The notes beneath the pieces are model-generated. The model did not search any database, was not told where the DNA came from, and saw nothing but the letters and a program-made list of their open reading frames with translations. The translations under genes were made by a program, and so were the position numbers. 23,669 nucleotides of DNA from an uncultured Lachnospiraceae bacterium (GTDB taxonomy: Bacteria > Bacillota > Clostridia > Lachnospirales > Lachnospiraceae), in contig URCR01000045.1 of NCBI GenBank assembly GCA_900546325.1, positions 1 through 23,669 of the forward strand, read 5' to 3'. Of this stretch, positions 7,251-15,558 are shown piece after piece; position 1 is the stretch's first letter, and each line of letters opens with the position of its first letter.

Positions 7251-8117
7251 TCAGATAAGAATATATTTTTCGACCGCACATGCAACACCTGCTTCATCGT
7301 TCGTTTCAGTGATGCCATCTGCTGCTTGTTTTACTTGCTCCAGCGCATTTCCCATCGCAATGCCGATCCCTGCTTCGCAGATCATCTCGATATCGTTCTC
7401 GCTGTCCCCGGCAGCCATTGTCTGTTCCATTGGAATCTGAAGCATTTCCGACAGAAAACGGATTCCGGTCGCTTTGCTGACTCCGGCTTTTGTAAATTCC
7501 AGATTGGCAAATCCTCCATCCACTGCATGAATATCTGTGAGTGCTTCCAAATATTCTTTTACTTTCTCTCGGTTCAAGTATCCGCCATCCGGCGCTTTCT
7601 GAAAATTCAGTGTCACTTTCTGGATCTTCGCCTCATGTGTCCTGATATACTCTTCCAGATCTTTTAACTCTTTCTTCCCGTCTTTCAGGCTCTGCGCAAC
7701 ATACTCCGGTACATCCATATTTTCCACATAAGAAAAACACTGACGCGGTGTGTAGGTAGCGCCATCCATAAATACCGTAATATATACTTCCTTTTCCTGG
7801 AGAAATTGAAACAGCGGCAGCAATTCCTTCCCGTCCATAGTCTCCTCATGCAGACACATGCCGTCCCCACATCGATAGACTCCTCCGCCATTTGTTGTAA
7901 TCACATAATCCATCTCTACTTCCGTAAGCTGATCCCACGGCATCCAGTCATATCCTCTGCCGGATGCCAGCACAACCTGCACCCCTTTTTCCCGGGCACT
8001 TTTCAGTGCTTGAATCGTTTTTTCTGTAACATGTCCGTTGGAATCAAACAATGTCCCATCTACATCCAGCGCAAGAAGCCGGACTTCTCTTTTCTTCTCT
8101 GTTTCTTTCACAACCAT
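7251..8117 (-). CDS. HAD-superfamily (Cof-type) phosphatase
   Basis: A 288-residue cytosolic hydrolase of the Cof/type IIB HAD group, which dephosphorylate sugar phosphates, nucleotides or cofactor intermediates. Motif I is DVDGTLF (nucleophile Asp18, acid/base Asp20). Motif II Ser52 is in ASGR, motif III Lys215 in GVSKATG, and motif IV GDSENDIEM has Asp238 and Asp242. The C2-type cap lies between roughly residues 85 and 205. The ATG at 8117 sits only 2 nt after GAGGAGG. The in-frame GTG at codon 3 (8111) would have an ideal 8-nt spacing and may be the true start. It is 54 nt after the GNAT gene and probably co-transcribed. The substrate cannot be predicted. Confidence 0.88.
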   Translation of the reverse strand: MVVKETEKKREVRLLALDVDGTLFDSNGHVTEKTIQALKSAREKGVQVVLASGRGYDWMPWDQLTEVEMDYVITTNGGGVYRCGDGMCLHEETMDGKELLPLFQFLQEKEVYITVFMDGATYTPRQCFSYVENMDVPEYVAQSLKDGKKELKDLEEYIRTHEAKIQKVTLNFQKAPDGGYLNREKVKEYLEALTDIHAVDGGFANLEFTKAGVSKATGIRFLSEMLQIPMEQTMAAGDSENDIEMICEAGIGIAMGNALEQVKQAADGITETNDEAGVACAVEKYILI

Positions 8118-8171
8118 TTCCTCCTCTTTTTCTCTGTCTTTCTATATGATAATTTTTCGGAAAAACCGCCC

Positions 8172-8693
8172 TCACTCCTCATCACAGACAGAATGAGAAC
8201 ACGGCACTGTTCCTGAAATATTTTCATTTTTCTCCGAAATCTTCTGTACATAGATCTGACACGGATTCCACGCATCCCAAAGTGTTGAAAATACTTCCAG
8301 TTCCCGAAAAACAATTTTCTGATAAAACAGATTTGTCTGATCGTATTCCGGATAATTTCCGCTCTGTACTGTTTTCACCTGCACATACTCATATCCTCTT
8401 TCATGCGCATAAGAGCGAAATACTTCCCACAGCTTACTTCCGATTCCTTTGTGCTGCGCACCTTTTTTCACACCCATGACATAGATCTCACAAGTATAAA
8501 CGCTTGTCTCCTTCAGAGCAATAAAGCCCTCTGTATCCCCATATTTATTCCGGGACACCCAAAACGGGCAGTTACTGCTGTTCATAATGTATTCTTCCGT
8601 GCTTTCCGGAAGACCGAACCACTCCGGAAAGTCTGACAGAATCTCAGCTGCAATCTGCTTCTTTTCTTCCTGATTTAAAACAAAAGTAATCAT
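8172..8693 (-). CDS. GNAT-family N-acetyltransferase
   Basis: A protein of about 173 residues with one GNAT domain transferring an acetyl group from acetyl-CoA. The acetyl-CoA-binding motif A is visible as YVMGVKKGAQHKGIGSKL (71-88), in which QHKGIG fits the Q/RxxGxG/A signature, followed by a long helix and the beta strand YEYVQVKTV. The C-terminal 30 residues (ending SHSVCDEE) are polar and not typical of the fold. Tandem ATGs at 8696 and 8693 follow GGGGAA; either is possible, while the further in-frame upstream ATG at 8762 lies within the promoter/leader. It leads an operon with the HAD phosphatase. Acceptor unknown. Confidence 0.85.
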   Translation of the reverse strand: MITFVLNQEEKKQIAAEILSDFPEWFGLPESTEEYIMNSSNCPFWVSRNKYGDTEGFIALKETSVYTCEIYVMGVKKGAQHKGIGSKLWEVFRSYAHERGYEYVQVKTVQSGNYPEYDQTNLFYQKIVFRELEVFSTLWDAWNPCQIYVQKISEKNENISGTVPCSHSVCDEE

Positions 8694-8785
8694 CATTTCC
8701 CCATTTCTATCTATGCACAATATGTTTCTCCTGAAAGAGAGGTACGGCCTTCTCTTTTCCAATGCAAAGTTTCTGTACGTTCCCC

Positions 8786-8814
8786 ATTATACCCTCCACC
8801 TCATATTTCCGCAA
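8786..8814 (-). promoter_or_regulatory. Promoter of the GNAT-HAD operon
   Basis: On the minus strand TTGCGG (8809-8814) and a perfect TATAAT (8786-8791) are 17 bp apart. Transcription would start near 8780, about 85 nt before the GNAT ATG. Confidence 0.75.
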
Positions 8815-8835
8815 GCAGTTGACATTCCCACATCC

Positions 8836-8902
8836 AAAAAAGCACCACTTTCTGCAAGGAATCTTGTTTTTCAACTTTCATCCATCTCCGAAAGTGGTGC
8901 TT
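8836..8902 (-). terminator. Terminator of the sugar-uptake operon, long-loop type
   Basis: AAGCACCACTTT (reading 8902 to 8891) pairs perfectly over 12 bp with AAAGTGGTGCTT (8851 to 8840), followed by a run of T residues on the minus strand. The loop is 39 nt and contains small hairpins of its own. It lies 36 nt after the binding-protein stop codon. Confidence 0.8.
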
Positions 8903-8938
8903 TCTAGTTCTCTTTATATGGAATTTTCTTTCCAACCC

Positions 8939-10378
8939 TTATTGATAATTAAAATCTGACAAGGAGATCTCCTTCTGTTTCTTCACCGTCTCTACAGACC
9001 GTTCCAGGTTCTCCTGCATCTGATCGGCATAGTTCTTCAATTCTTTTCGGTAAATCTTCTTTCCGGAAAAAATAGACGAAGCAATATCTCCAAAATCCGG
9101 AACGACCGGCTGGATCATACTGTAAACCAGCTCGATATTACCGTTTTCTGCCACCGGATTTGGGACAGCAATACTTTGTTCCATCGCATATTGATAATAG
9201 AGTCTCATATGTTCGTTCTCGATATCCTTTTCTCCGAGATCACTCCGCACAGAGACAAATCCGCCCTGCGCCATCAGTTCTTTCTGATATTCATAAGAAT
9301 AGAGGTATTCTAAATATTCCGCCGCAATATCCGGATGCTTGCTATTTGCGGAAATGCCCATCCATCCTTTTGTAAACGGACGTAACAGTTTCCCATCCGG
9401 AAGTTTTTCATTCACCGGAACTTTCATCACTCCGAAATCCAGATCCGGGTTATCCTTTTCCCAGACCGGAATGCACCATGCACCCTGCACAAGAAATGCC
9501 GCCTTTCCCTCTCCAAACAGCTTTCTTGCTTCCGGAGCTGTCAAAGATGCCGTATCTGGGTGAAAACATCCGTTTTCATATAACTCCTGATAGAGGTCAA
9601 ACGCCTCGAGCACTTCGGGATCTGCGAATGTTGTCTGCTCTTCCTGCAAAAACACCTGCCCTGACGGTCCTAATTTTGCCCCTGCCACTTCCGAAAATGC
9701 ACGCAGTTCAATATCCATACGGTTTTTCTGGGCACCACTTGCGACCATACCATAGTACTTTCCATCTCCATGTTCCGTAACCTTCTCGCAGACTTGTTGA
9801 AATTCCTCCCAGGTTACCCGCTCCGGATCGATCTCTACCCCTGCCTCTTCCAAAAGAGCCCGGTTATAGAACAGAAGTGCACTGGGAATATCTACCGCTT
9901 CCGGGAGAAGATAGACATCCTCCCCTTTCCTTGTTACATTTTCACAGAGAAATTCCGGCTGGATCTGCGCAAAAAATTCTTCTTCCAGATATAAATTCAT
10001 CGGAAGAAACCATCCTTCACTGACTGCTGTGGAAAACGTAACGGTAGACGGCAGCGGAAATAAGTCCGGCGCATCTCCTGCCCGGATCCCGGACAGCATA
10101 GTCTCATTGAACTGTGCCTGCGTCAGTGTCGTATAATTTATCGTAACATTCGGATGATCTTTCATAAACTGTTCATTTAATTTTTCTCTGGCATCTTTCG
10201 TACTGTCACTCCAGTCGACGATGTTCAATACGACTTTTTCATCTTCTGGTGTCTTAATTTTTTTAAATTCTGTTTTCTGACCACTGCTTCCCGCTTCCGG
10301 ACTTACGACCTTCACACCTCCACAGCCAGTCATACCGATCAATACTCCTGCCAGCAACACTGCAATTTTCTTTCTCAT
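8939..10378 (-). CDS. Carbohydrate ABC transporter substrate-binding lipoprotein (family 1)
   Basis: A 479-residue secreted sugar-binding protein. It starts with a basic-hydrophobic signal peptide and lipobox MTGC (Cys19 lipidated). Typical SBP_bac_1 features follow: VVLNIVDWSDSTKD, FMKDHPNVTINYTTLTQAQF, and later AAFLVQGAWCIPVW and GWMGISANSKHPDIAAEYLEYL. The start at 10378 is the Met of the signal peptide, with AAAGGG upstream; the longer open frame upstream overlaps the permease gene. It lies 20 nt after the second permease and is the last gene of the operon, whereas binding proteins usually come first. The ligand is probably an oligosaccharide or glycoside processed by the neighbouring DUF4838 protein, but this is inference. 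Confidence 0.92.
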   Translation of the reverse strand: MRKKIAVLLAGVLIGMTGCGGVKVVSPEAGSSGQKTEFKKIKTPEDEKVVLNIVDWSDSTKDAREKLNEQFMKDHPNVTINYTTLTQAQFNETMLSGIRAGDAPDLFPLPSTVTFSTAVSEGWFLPMNLYLEEEFFAQIQPEFLCENVTRKGEDVYLLPEAVDIPSALLFYNRALLEEAGVEIDPERVTWEEFQQVCEKVTEHGDGKYYGMVASGAQKNRMDIELRAFSEVAGAKLGPSGQVFLQEEQTTFADPEVLEAFDLYQELYENGCFHPDTASLTAPEARKLFGEGKAAFLVQGAWCIPVWEKDNPDLDFGVMKVPVNEKLPDGKLLRPFTKGWMGISANSKHPDIAAEYLEYLYSYEYQKELMAQGGFVSVRSDLGEKDIENEHMRLYYQYAMEQSIAVPNPVAENGNIELVYSMIQPVVPDFGDIASSIFSGKKIYRKELKNYADQMQENLERSVETVKKQKEISLSDFNYQ

Positions 10379-10398
10379 ATGGCATCCCTTTCTTTCCG

Positions 10399-11202
10399 CT
10401 ATTCTTTGACCGCCCCTGAAATTCCCTGGATAAAATATTTTTGGAATGTTACAAACAACAATAGCATAGGGAGGATCGTGATGCAGGCTCCCGCCGCAAT
10501 GCTTCCCCACTCCACAATATTTTCTCCCTGAAAAGAATACAGGCCGACAGAAAGTGTACGGATTTTCGGCTGATTCACAGACAAAATCAGTGGATACAAA
10601 AAAGAATTCCACGTCCAGATGGACTGGGTGATCACTACCGTTCCGATCACCGGTCCCGCAAGCGGAAACATGATCCGGAAAAACACATCAAATTCATTTG
10701 CCCCCTCCAACACTGCTGATTCTTCCAGCGCCTTTGGAATCGACTGGAAAAATTTTGAAAACAACAAAATAAAAATCACATGCCCTCCACCGACTTCTGC
10801 CAGGATCAGACCGATCAGAGAACTCTCACAATGGAGCATTCTGAGAATCTGATAAACCGGTATGGTAAAAAAGATCGTCGGAATTCCCATAGAAATCATC
10901 ATCACGGTATAAATAATCTTTTTTGCCCGGAATTCAAAACATCCCATAATATATCCCGCAAGCGCTGTAACCGCAAGAATCACAACAACCGAAACAACCG
11001 TCACGACCACGGTGTTCAGAAAATACCGGGAAAACGCTGCCTGCTCCCATGCATTTTGAAAATTTTGAAAGGTAGCACGATTGTCTGAAAACAATTCCAA
11101 AAAGGAATTTGTATTTTTACTGCTGAATGCGATCAACAACATTAGCAGGAACGGTGCAAGCCAGATTGCGGTGCTTACAAATAATAAAATTTTCTTTAAC
11201 AT
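10399..11202 (-). CDS. Carbohydrate ABC transporter permease, MalG type
   Basis: A 267-residue inner-membrane permease with about six transmembrane segments. The EAA loop that contacts the ATPase lies at about 160-180 (EESAVLEGANEFDVFFRIMFP). Length and motif fit the MalG/AraQ-like subunit of carbohydrate uptake (CUT1) systems. The start at 11202 was chosen because it begins the first hydrophobic segment and has AAGGA about 9 nt upstream; a Met seven codons earlier lacks a clear ribosome site. It overlaps the end of the first permease by 7 bp, implying coupling. No ATPase gene is in the operon, as in many Firmicutes where a shared MsmX-type ATPase serves several importers. Confidence 0.9.
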   Translation of the reverse strand: MLKKILLFVSTAIWLAPFLLMLLIAFSSKNTNSFLELFSDNRATFQNFQNAWEQAAFSRYFLNTVVVTVVSVVVILAVTALAGYIMGCFEFRAKKIIYTVMMISMGIPTIFFTIPVYQILRMLHCESSLIGLILAEVGGGHVIFILLFSKFFQSIPKALEESAVLEGANEFDVFFRIMFPLAGPVIGTVVITQSIWTWNSFLYPLILSVNQPKIRTLSVGLYSFQGENIVEWGSIAAGACITILPMLLLFVTFQKYFIQGISGAVKE

Positions 11203-12089
11203 GCTTCTTTTCCTTCTTTCCATTTCTTTTGAAAGAATCGTATCAATCCACTGCATAAAATCAAAAATACAAGACACATCACGACCGCCGCACTTGCATA
11301 ACTAAGTCTTGGCGCTCCAAACGAACTGGAAAATGCTGTCCTGTAAATATAAGTCGATATCATATCTGTTGAAAAATAAGGACCTCCACTCGTCAATGTC
11401 TGTATGATGTCAAACATTTTCAAGGCATTTAGAAATGCCACGGAAGTAACCGTAAAGATGACCGGCTTCATTGTCGGGATCAAAATGTAACGGACAAATG
11501 CCGGTTCGCCGGCTCCATCTACCTTAGATGCCTCGATCACCGCCGGGGATACCATCTGAAATCCTGCCATCCAGTAAATAAATAATGTCCCTGTCTCTTT
11601 CCATACAGATACAAGGATGATCATCAAAAACGCCCACTTTGGTTCTGTCAGCCACTCAATCTTCTCAAGACCGACACCACTGATGACCGTATTTACAAAT
11701 CCATCATAACTGAAAATACTTTTCATCAGAATACCAATCGTAGCGGAAGTTGCTACGATTGGCATGATAAATACCAGGCGGGCCATTTTCTTCTTTTTAA
11801 ATGTATTATACTCTACAAGATAGGCAAGGAAGAACGATACAGTTACCTGAAAAAAAGTTCCTGCCACCGCATAGCATACACTGTTTTTCACTGCATTCCA
11901 AAACAAACCGTCACCCAGAACTTCTACATAATTATCCAGCCCTACAAAATTTGCCGTTTTTGTAATCCCGTTCCAGTTCAGCATCGAATAAAACATATTC
12001 AGGATCAATGGATATAACTGAAATACTGCATAAAGGAGAAGCAGTGGCAACAAAAATGTTACAATGATTTTTTTATGGTCTCTTTTCAT
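11196..12089 (-). CDS. Carbohydrate ABC transporter permease, MalF type
   Basis: A 297-residue membrane protein with about six transmembrane segments, beginning with KKIIVTFLLPLLLLYAVFQL. The EAA motif is at about 186-206 (EASKVDGAGEPAFVRYILIP). This is the UgpA/LacF-like partner of the adjacent permease, the two forming the heterodimeric channel of a CUT1 sugar importer. The ATG at 12089 has AAGGTGG 6 nt upstream; a longer reading would need a TTG start and has no support. It is 35 nt downstream of the DUF4838 gene in the same operon. Confidence 0.9.
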   Translation of the reverse strand: MKRDHKKIIVTFLLPLLLLYAVFQLYPLILNMFYSMLNWNGITKTANFVGLDNYVEVLGDGLFWNAVKNSVCYAVAGTFFQVTVSFFLAYLVEYNTFKKKKMARLVFIMPIVATSATIGILMKSIFSYDGFVNTVISGVGLEKIEWLTEPKWAFLMIILVSVWKETGTLFIYWMAGFQMVSPAVIEASKVDGAGEPAFVRYILIPTMKPVIFTVTSVAFLNALKMFDIIQTLTSGGPYFSTDMISTYIYRTAFSSSFGAPRLSYASAAVVMCLVFLILCSGLIRFFQKKWKEGKEAC

Positions 12090-12124
12090 ATTCGCCCACC
12101 TTATCAAAAAGGACGTTTACCCTT

Positions 12125-14005
12125 TTACAGCTTGAATCCCGCATAGTTCTTGGCTACCTCGATGACACGGTATACATCCAGATTTTGCTGGAATGCCATT
12201 TCATTTCTGCGAATGAAATCAAGCACATCTCTCCACACACGCTGTGCTTCTGTATGTTTTCCTGCACTGATCAGGCGGAGTGCCTCTGCCATCTTCGTCA
12301 CATATTCTCTGTGGTATCCCAACTGTTTCCACTCCTGCTTTTGAAGCCCTTCGCTCTCTGCTGTATGGATCTCGATCACAGAAAGCATTTCTTCTGCGAG
12401 GTTGACACACACTTCATATCTCGCTGACAGTACCGGATTTAATCTCTCCCCGATCGCATTGAAGTAATCGCAGGAAGAATATGCGGAAAGATTTTCCAGA
12501 TAAGCAGTCACTTCTTTCCAGCTTTCTCCGTACATGCTGCTGAAGTATTCTTCCTTCAGTTCTTCATAATCGCGTGTGTTGTTCCACAGCATCTGTCCCA
12601 TGACATAGTTCGGGAAATTATGCGGAAATCCTGCACGAAGTTCCTGACAACTGATGTATCCGTTTAACTGCAGGTTTTTCAGGAAATGAATGTCGCGGTA
12701 GATCACATGACTGATCTTCATGTAGCCCAGGTCTCCATAGTGCGCCCTTCCAAGTGGGTAATCGTATACAAAGCTGTCTCCGTCAAACATCTTCTTCCAT
12801 GCAAAGAGGTAGGAAAGATTCTCTTCCAGTGAATTCGGAAGCACAATCTGATTTCTGACATATGCCTTCGGTTCCGGAACGTCTGATTCATAATTGACAT
12901 CCTCATAACTCATTTCAAATGTACGCGTGATCGGCGCAAACATCATTGTGAAGCGCTCCGGATTTTTGAGTTTTTCTTTCTCCGGGGCAAACAACAGTTC
13001 ATGGTATAACAGGAAACAAATCTTTGTATCCAGACCTTCCTCTGTCAGCGCCTCATCCAGCTGATTTAAAATTCGGATATACTGATCGGATGGAAGATCC
13101 TTTTTGCACTGCTCACACTCACAGATATTATTTCTTGCATCCGAAAGCCACACATGCAGATAATCCACATCTCTTCTTTCTTTTGCATAATTTACGATCA
13201 GTTCTACCATCTTATTTCCGACTTCCGGATTTGCAAAGTCAAGGCTTGTCAAAATCGGTGCTGTACCAAACAGCTCTCTTTTCCCATTTAATTCTGCCAC
13301 AAGATGCTTTTTCTCTTCCGGAAGTGTAAGCCCTGACTCCCATCCATACTTCGAAGAGTATCCGAGCACTTCTCCGGTCCATCCATGACCTACACGATGG
13401 TGTACAATTCCCCTGATTTTCATCTCCTGATCAATCTGGTCGCTCATCTCCTGAGCAATTTCTGTGCTGAACGGTTCTTTTTCTGCATAGGGATTAAATT
13501 CATGTTCATACCATCTCTTAAAGAACGAATATGGATTTTCAAACTGGATAAAGAATGTATTCATTCCGATTTTCGGGAGCCAGTCAATAAAGTTCCTCAG
13601 ATTTTCATAAGAATCTGCTCCTTCAATGCAGACTCCTCTGTGCCGGAAACTTGCCGTCTCCTCAATCGAAATCTCCTTTTCATCCCAGTCTTTTTGTGAA
13701 AGAACCTTGAAAAATTCATTCTTTCTGCCCGGGCGAAGATATCTTACGCCAAATTCATGGAAAAGACGATACGCAGCAATCAGTACTCCCACCTGGGAAT
13801 CTGCCTGAATCTTTCCCTTTCCTTTGCAAAGTTCGATACAGATGTGATCCATATCCGTATCTTCTTTTTCCACGATCACTTTCAGATCTGCCTCCTGTTC
13901 GGACGCCTTTTCTGTCTGCATCTGAAATACTGTCTCAAAATAATACTGCATTTCTGCATGCAGAAATTCCTGTTCTTCTGTCTGATACCAAATTTTTATA
14001 CTCAT
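12125..14005 (-). CDS. DUF4838-domain protein, putative glycoside hydrolase
   Basis: A 626-residue protein without a signal peptide, so probably cytoplasmic. Residues 1-110 resemble the small alpha/beta domain placed before GH20/GH67-type barrels (VGVLIAAYRLFHEFGVRYLRPG-like segment near 72-93). From about 120 (SFRHRGVCIEGAD) an apparent TIM-barrel begins. The diagnostic WLSDARNNICECEQC at 286-300 is the Cys-containing motif of DUF4838 proteins, and a helical region fills the last 130 residues. The start codon overlaps the upstream EIIC stop by 1 nt (TAATG), so the two are translationally coupled. Genomic context between a PTS permease and ABC sugar importer genes supports a role in cleaving an imported glycoside. 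Catalytic residues and substrate are not established from sequence. Confidence 0.78.
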   Translation of the reverse strand: MSIKIWYQTEEQEFLHAEMQYYFETVFQMQTEKASEQEADLKVIVEKEDTDMDHICIELCKGKGKIQADSQVGVLIAAYRLFHEFGVRYLRPGRKNEFFKVLSQKDWDEKEISIEETASFRHRGVCIEGADSYENLRNFIDWLPKIGMNTFFIQFENPYSFFKRWYEHEFNPYAEKEPFSTEIAQEMSDQIDQEMKIRGIVHHRVGHGWTGEVLGYSSKYGWESGLTLPEEKKHLVAELNGKRELFGTAPILTSLDFANPEVGNKMVELIVNYAKERRDVDYLHVWLSDARNNICECEQCKKDLPSDQYIRILNQLDEALTEEGLDTKICFLLYHELLFAPEKEKLKNPERFTMMFAPITRTFEMSYEDVNYESDVPEPKAYVRNQIVLPNSLEENLSYLFAWKKMFDGDSFVYDYPLGRAHYGDLGYMKISHVIYRDIHFLKNLQLNGYISCQELRAGFPHNFPNYVMGQMLWNNTRDYEELKEEYFSSMYGESWKEVTAYLENLSAYSSCDYFNAIGERLNPVLSARYEVCVNLAEEMLSVIEIHTAESEGLQKQEWKQLGYHREYVTKMAEALRLISAGKHTEAQRVWRDVLDFIRRNEMAFQQNLDVYRVIEVAKNYAGFKL

Positions 14006-15285
14006 TAGTTTGCACCTTCTTTTTCTTTCAGTAAGTTTCTCTTATCTGCCGCCTTAAAGAACGGGTAATAAACAGCAAAAGAAACAATCACAAGTACGAT
14101 CTGCAATACCGCACCTCTCCAGCTTCCTGTCGCCAAAAATCCTCCGATGATCGGTGGTGTTGTCCAAGGAAGTGTCACACCTGTTGTATAAGGAACAAGA
14201 TTTGTCAGCATTGCTACATATGTAATCACTGCATTGATCACCGGTGTCAGTACAAACGGGATCAGCATGATCGGGTTTAATACAGTCGGGAATGTAAATA
14301 AAATTGCTGTGTTAATATTAAATAATGCCGGAATCCCGGATACTTTTCCAAGTGTCTTATATTCTTTACTCTTGCTGAAAAACATCAAACAAAGTGCCAG
14401 ACCGATTGCCGCACCGCCCCCTCCAATGTATACAAACAGATCCATAAACGGTGCTGTGACAATATTTGGAAGAGCCTCCCCTGCTGCCTGCGCGATACGG
14501 TTTGCATCTGCATACTGGATCCAGAGAGGATTCATAACTGCCCCGACTACCTGTCCACCGTTAACGCCACAGAACCAGAACAGAGAGTTTAATAATACTG
14601 CAACGAATGTTCCCGGTAATGTACTTGCAATCAGCCCTAACGGTTTTCCTACCACAATAGAAAGAATTGCATTTAAACTTCCAAGTCCTGTTGCTTCAAT
14701 CACTTTTAATACCACTGCAAAAAATGTTAAAATCACGATTCCCGGAATCAATGCAGAAAATGATTTACTTACTACATCCGGAACGCCTGCCGGCATTTTA
14801 ATCGCAATATTCTTTTGGATAAACCAGCGATAAATTTCCGCTGAGATCATCGCTACAACAATCGCTGCAAAAATTCCTTTTCCACCTAACATTCCGTAAG
14901 GAATCCCAAGTGCCCCGTCTTCTGCTGCCATCGGCGGTGTCATCAGAAGAAATGCTCCAAGAGAGATCACACCTGCTGACGGGCCGTCAGTTCCATACGA
15001 TTCTGACAGACGATACGCAATTCCAAATGCTGTCACAAGCGCCATCAGACCAAATGAGTTATTTGCCATTGTATTTAAAAGAACATCCAGATTCCAATGA
15101 GAATGCAGCCATGCAGTCCATGCCTGTATCGGGAAATCTTTTATCAAAACAAAAAATGATCCCAATAACACCAATGGCATTGCCATCATAATTCCCTCTC
15201 TCAGAGCTTTTAAATGTCTCTGTTTTCCAATGCGCTCTCCAAGCGGAGCGAGTTTTCCCTCCAAAAATGCTAAAATCCGATTCAT
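14005..15285 (-). CDS. PTS transporter subunit EIIC, lactose/cellobiose (CelB) family
   Basis: A 426-residue multi-pass membrane protein of the PTS_EIIC fold, starting with the cytoplasmic stretch RILAFLEGKLAPLGERIGKQRHLKALREG that leads into the first membrane helix. Family hallmarks include the FGIAYRLSESYG loop and the glycine-rich YIGGGGAAIGLALCL. It would translocate and help phosphorylate a beta-glucoside or chitobiose-like sugar, with phosphate from EIIB. No EIIA or EIIB gene is in the window, so it must borrow them or work differently. GGAGG lies just upstream of the ATG (CGGAGGTTGCT). It is the first gene of the operon and diverges from the ROK regulator. Confidence 0.93.
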   Translation of the reverse strand: MNRILAFLEGKLAPLGERIGKQRHLKALREGIMMAMPLVLLGSFFVLIKDFPIQAWTAWLHSHWNLDVLLNTMANNSFGLMALVTAFGIAYRLSESYGTDGPSAGVISLGAFLLMTPPMAAEDGALGIPYGMLGGKGIFAAIVVAMISAEIYRWFIQKNIAIKMPAGVPDVVSKSFSALIPGIVILTFFAVVLKVIEATGLGSLNAILSIVVGKPLGLIASTLPGTFVAVLLNSLFWFCGVNGGQVVGAVMNPLWIQYADANRIAQAAGEALPNIVTAPFMDLFVYIGGGGAAIGLALCLMFFSKSKEYKTLGKVSGIPALFNINTAILFTFPTVLNPIMLIPFVLTPVINAVITYVAMLTNLVPYTTGVTLPWTTPPIIGGFLATGSWRGAVLQIVLVIVSFAVYYPFFKAADKRNLLKEKEGAN

Positions 15286-15298
15286 AGCAACCTCCGTT

Positions 15299-15377
15299 TT
15301 TATTTATTTTTTATAAACATATATTATACCATTCGACGCTATTTGCAAAGTTTTATTTTATTTTTTATAAATAAAAT
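15299..15377. promoter_or_regulatory. Candidate ROK operators flanking the EIIC promoter
   Basis: Two related AT-rich sites are visible. The first (15352-15377) contains a perfect 9-bp inverted repeat ATTTTATTT/AAATAAAAT with a 5-bp centre. The second (15299-15319) shares the core ATTTTTTATAAA. They bracket the -10 of the divergent EIIC operon: the first lies just upstream of the -35 region and the second covers the early transcribed region. ROK repressors such as XylR and NagC bind AT-rich palindromes of this kind; binding here is inferred. Confidence 0.5.
15323..15350 (-). promoter_or_regulatory. Promoter of the EIIC-DUF4838-ABC operon
   Basis: On the minus strand a perfect TATAAT (15323-15328) preceded by TGG forms an extended -10. 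The -35 (CTTTGC, 15345-15350, 16 bp upstream) is weak, suggesting dependence on the extended element. Transcription would start near 15316, inside the second AT-rich candidate operator. Confidence 0.65.
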
Positions 15378-15451
15378 TCCTTTTTTGTTCAATTTACCAC
15401 GAAATTCGTCCTTTCATCCGCTCTTTTTTCTGAAATTAAAGTGATTTCTTA

Positions 15452-15480
15452 TGGCAAAAACTTCATTTGCGTGATAAAAT
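15452..15480 (+). promoter_or_regulatory. Possible promoter of the ROK regulator gene
   Basis: TAAAAT (15475-15480) preceded by TGA gives an extended -10; TGGCAA (15452-15457) 17 bp upstream is a poor -35. This leaves a leader of about 70 nt that contains the third AT-rich near-palindrome. Confidence 0.4.
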
Positions 15481-15520
15481 AGAGAGAAATCACATCGATA
15501 GGACAGTCATTTTATCTCAC

Positions 15521-15540
15521 TTATTTATTTTCGATAAAGA
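15521..15540 (+). promoter_or_regulatory. Third candidate ROK operator, in the regulator's own leader
   Basis: TTATTTATTTTCGATAAAGA matches the site at 15299-15319 at most positions, differing mainly at the centre (TCG for TTT). Its position in the leader, just before the ribosome site of the ROK gene, would fit autoregulation. Similarity is observed; function is inferred. Confidence 0.4.
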
Positions 15541-15558
15541 AAGGATTGTATTTTATTT

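Noticed and set aside
10379..10612. Longer start for the sugar-binding lipoprotein
   Set aside because: It would place 78 residues before a normal lipoprotein signal peptide and overlap the permease gene.
14234..14833. 199-codon plus-strand frame within the EIIC gene
   Set aside because: Shadow of a membrane-protein gene. The opposite strand has clear PTS_EIIC features, a ribosome site and operon context.
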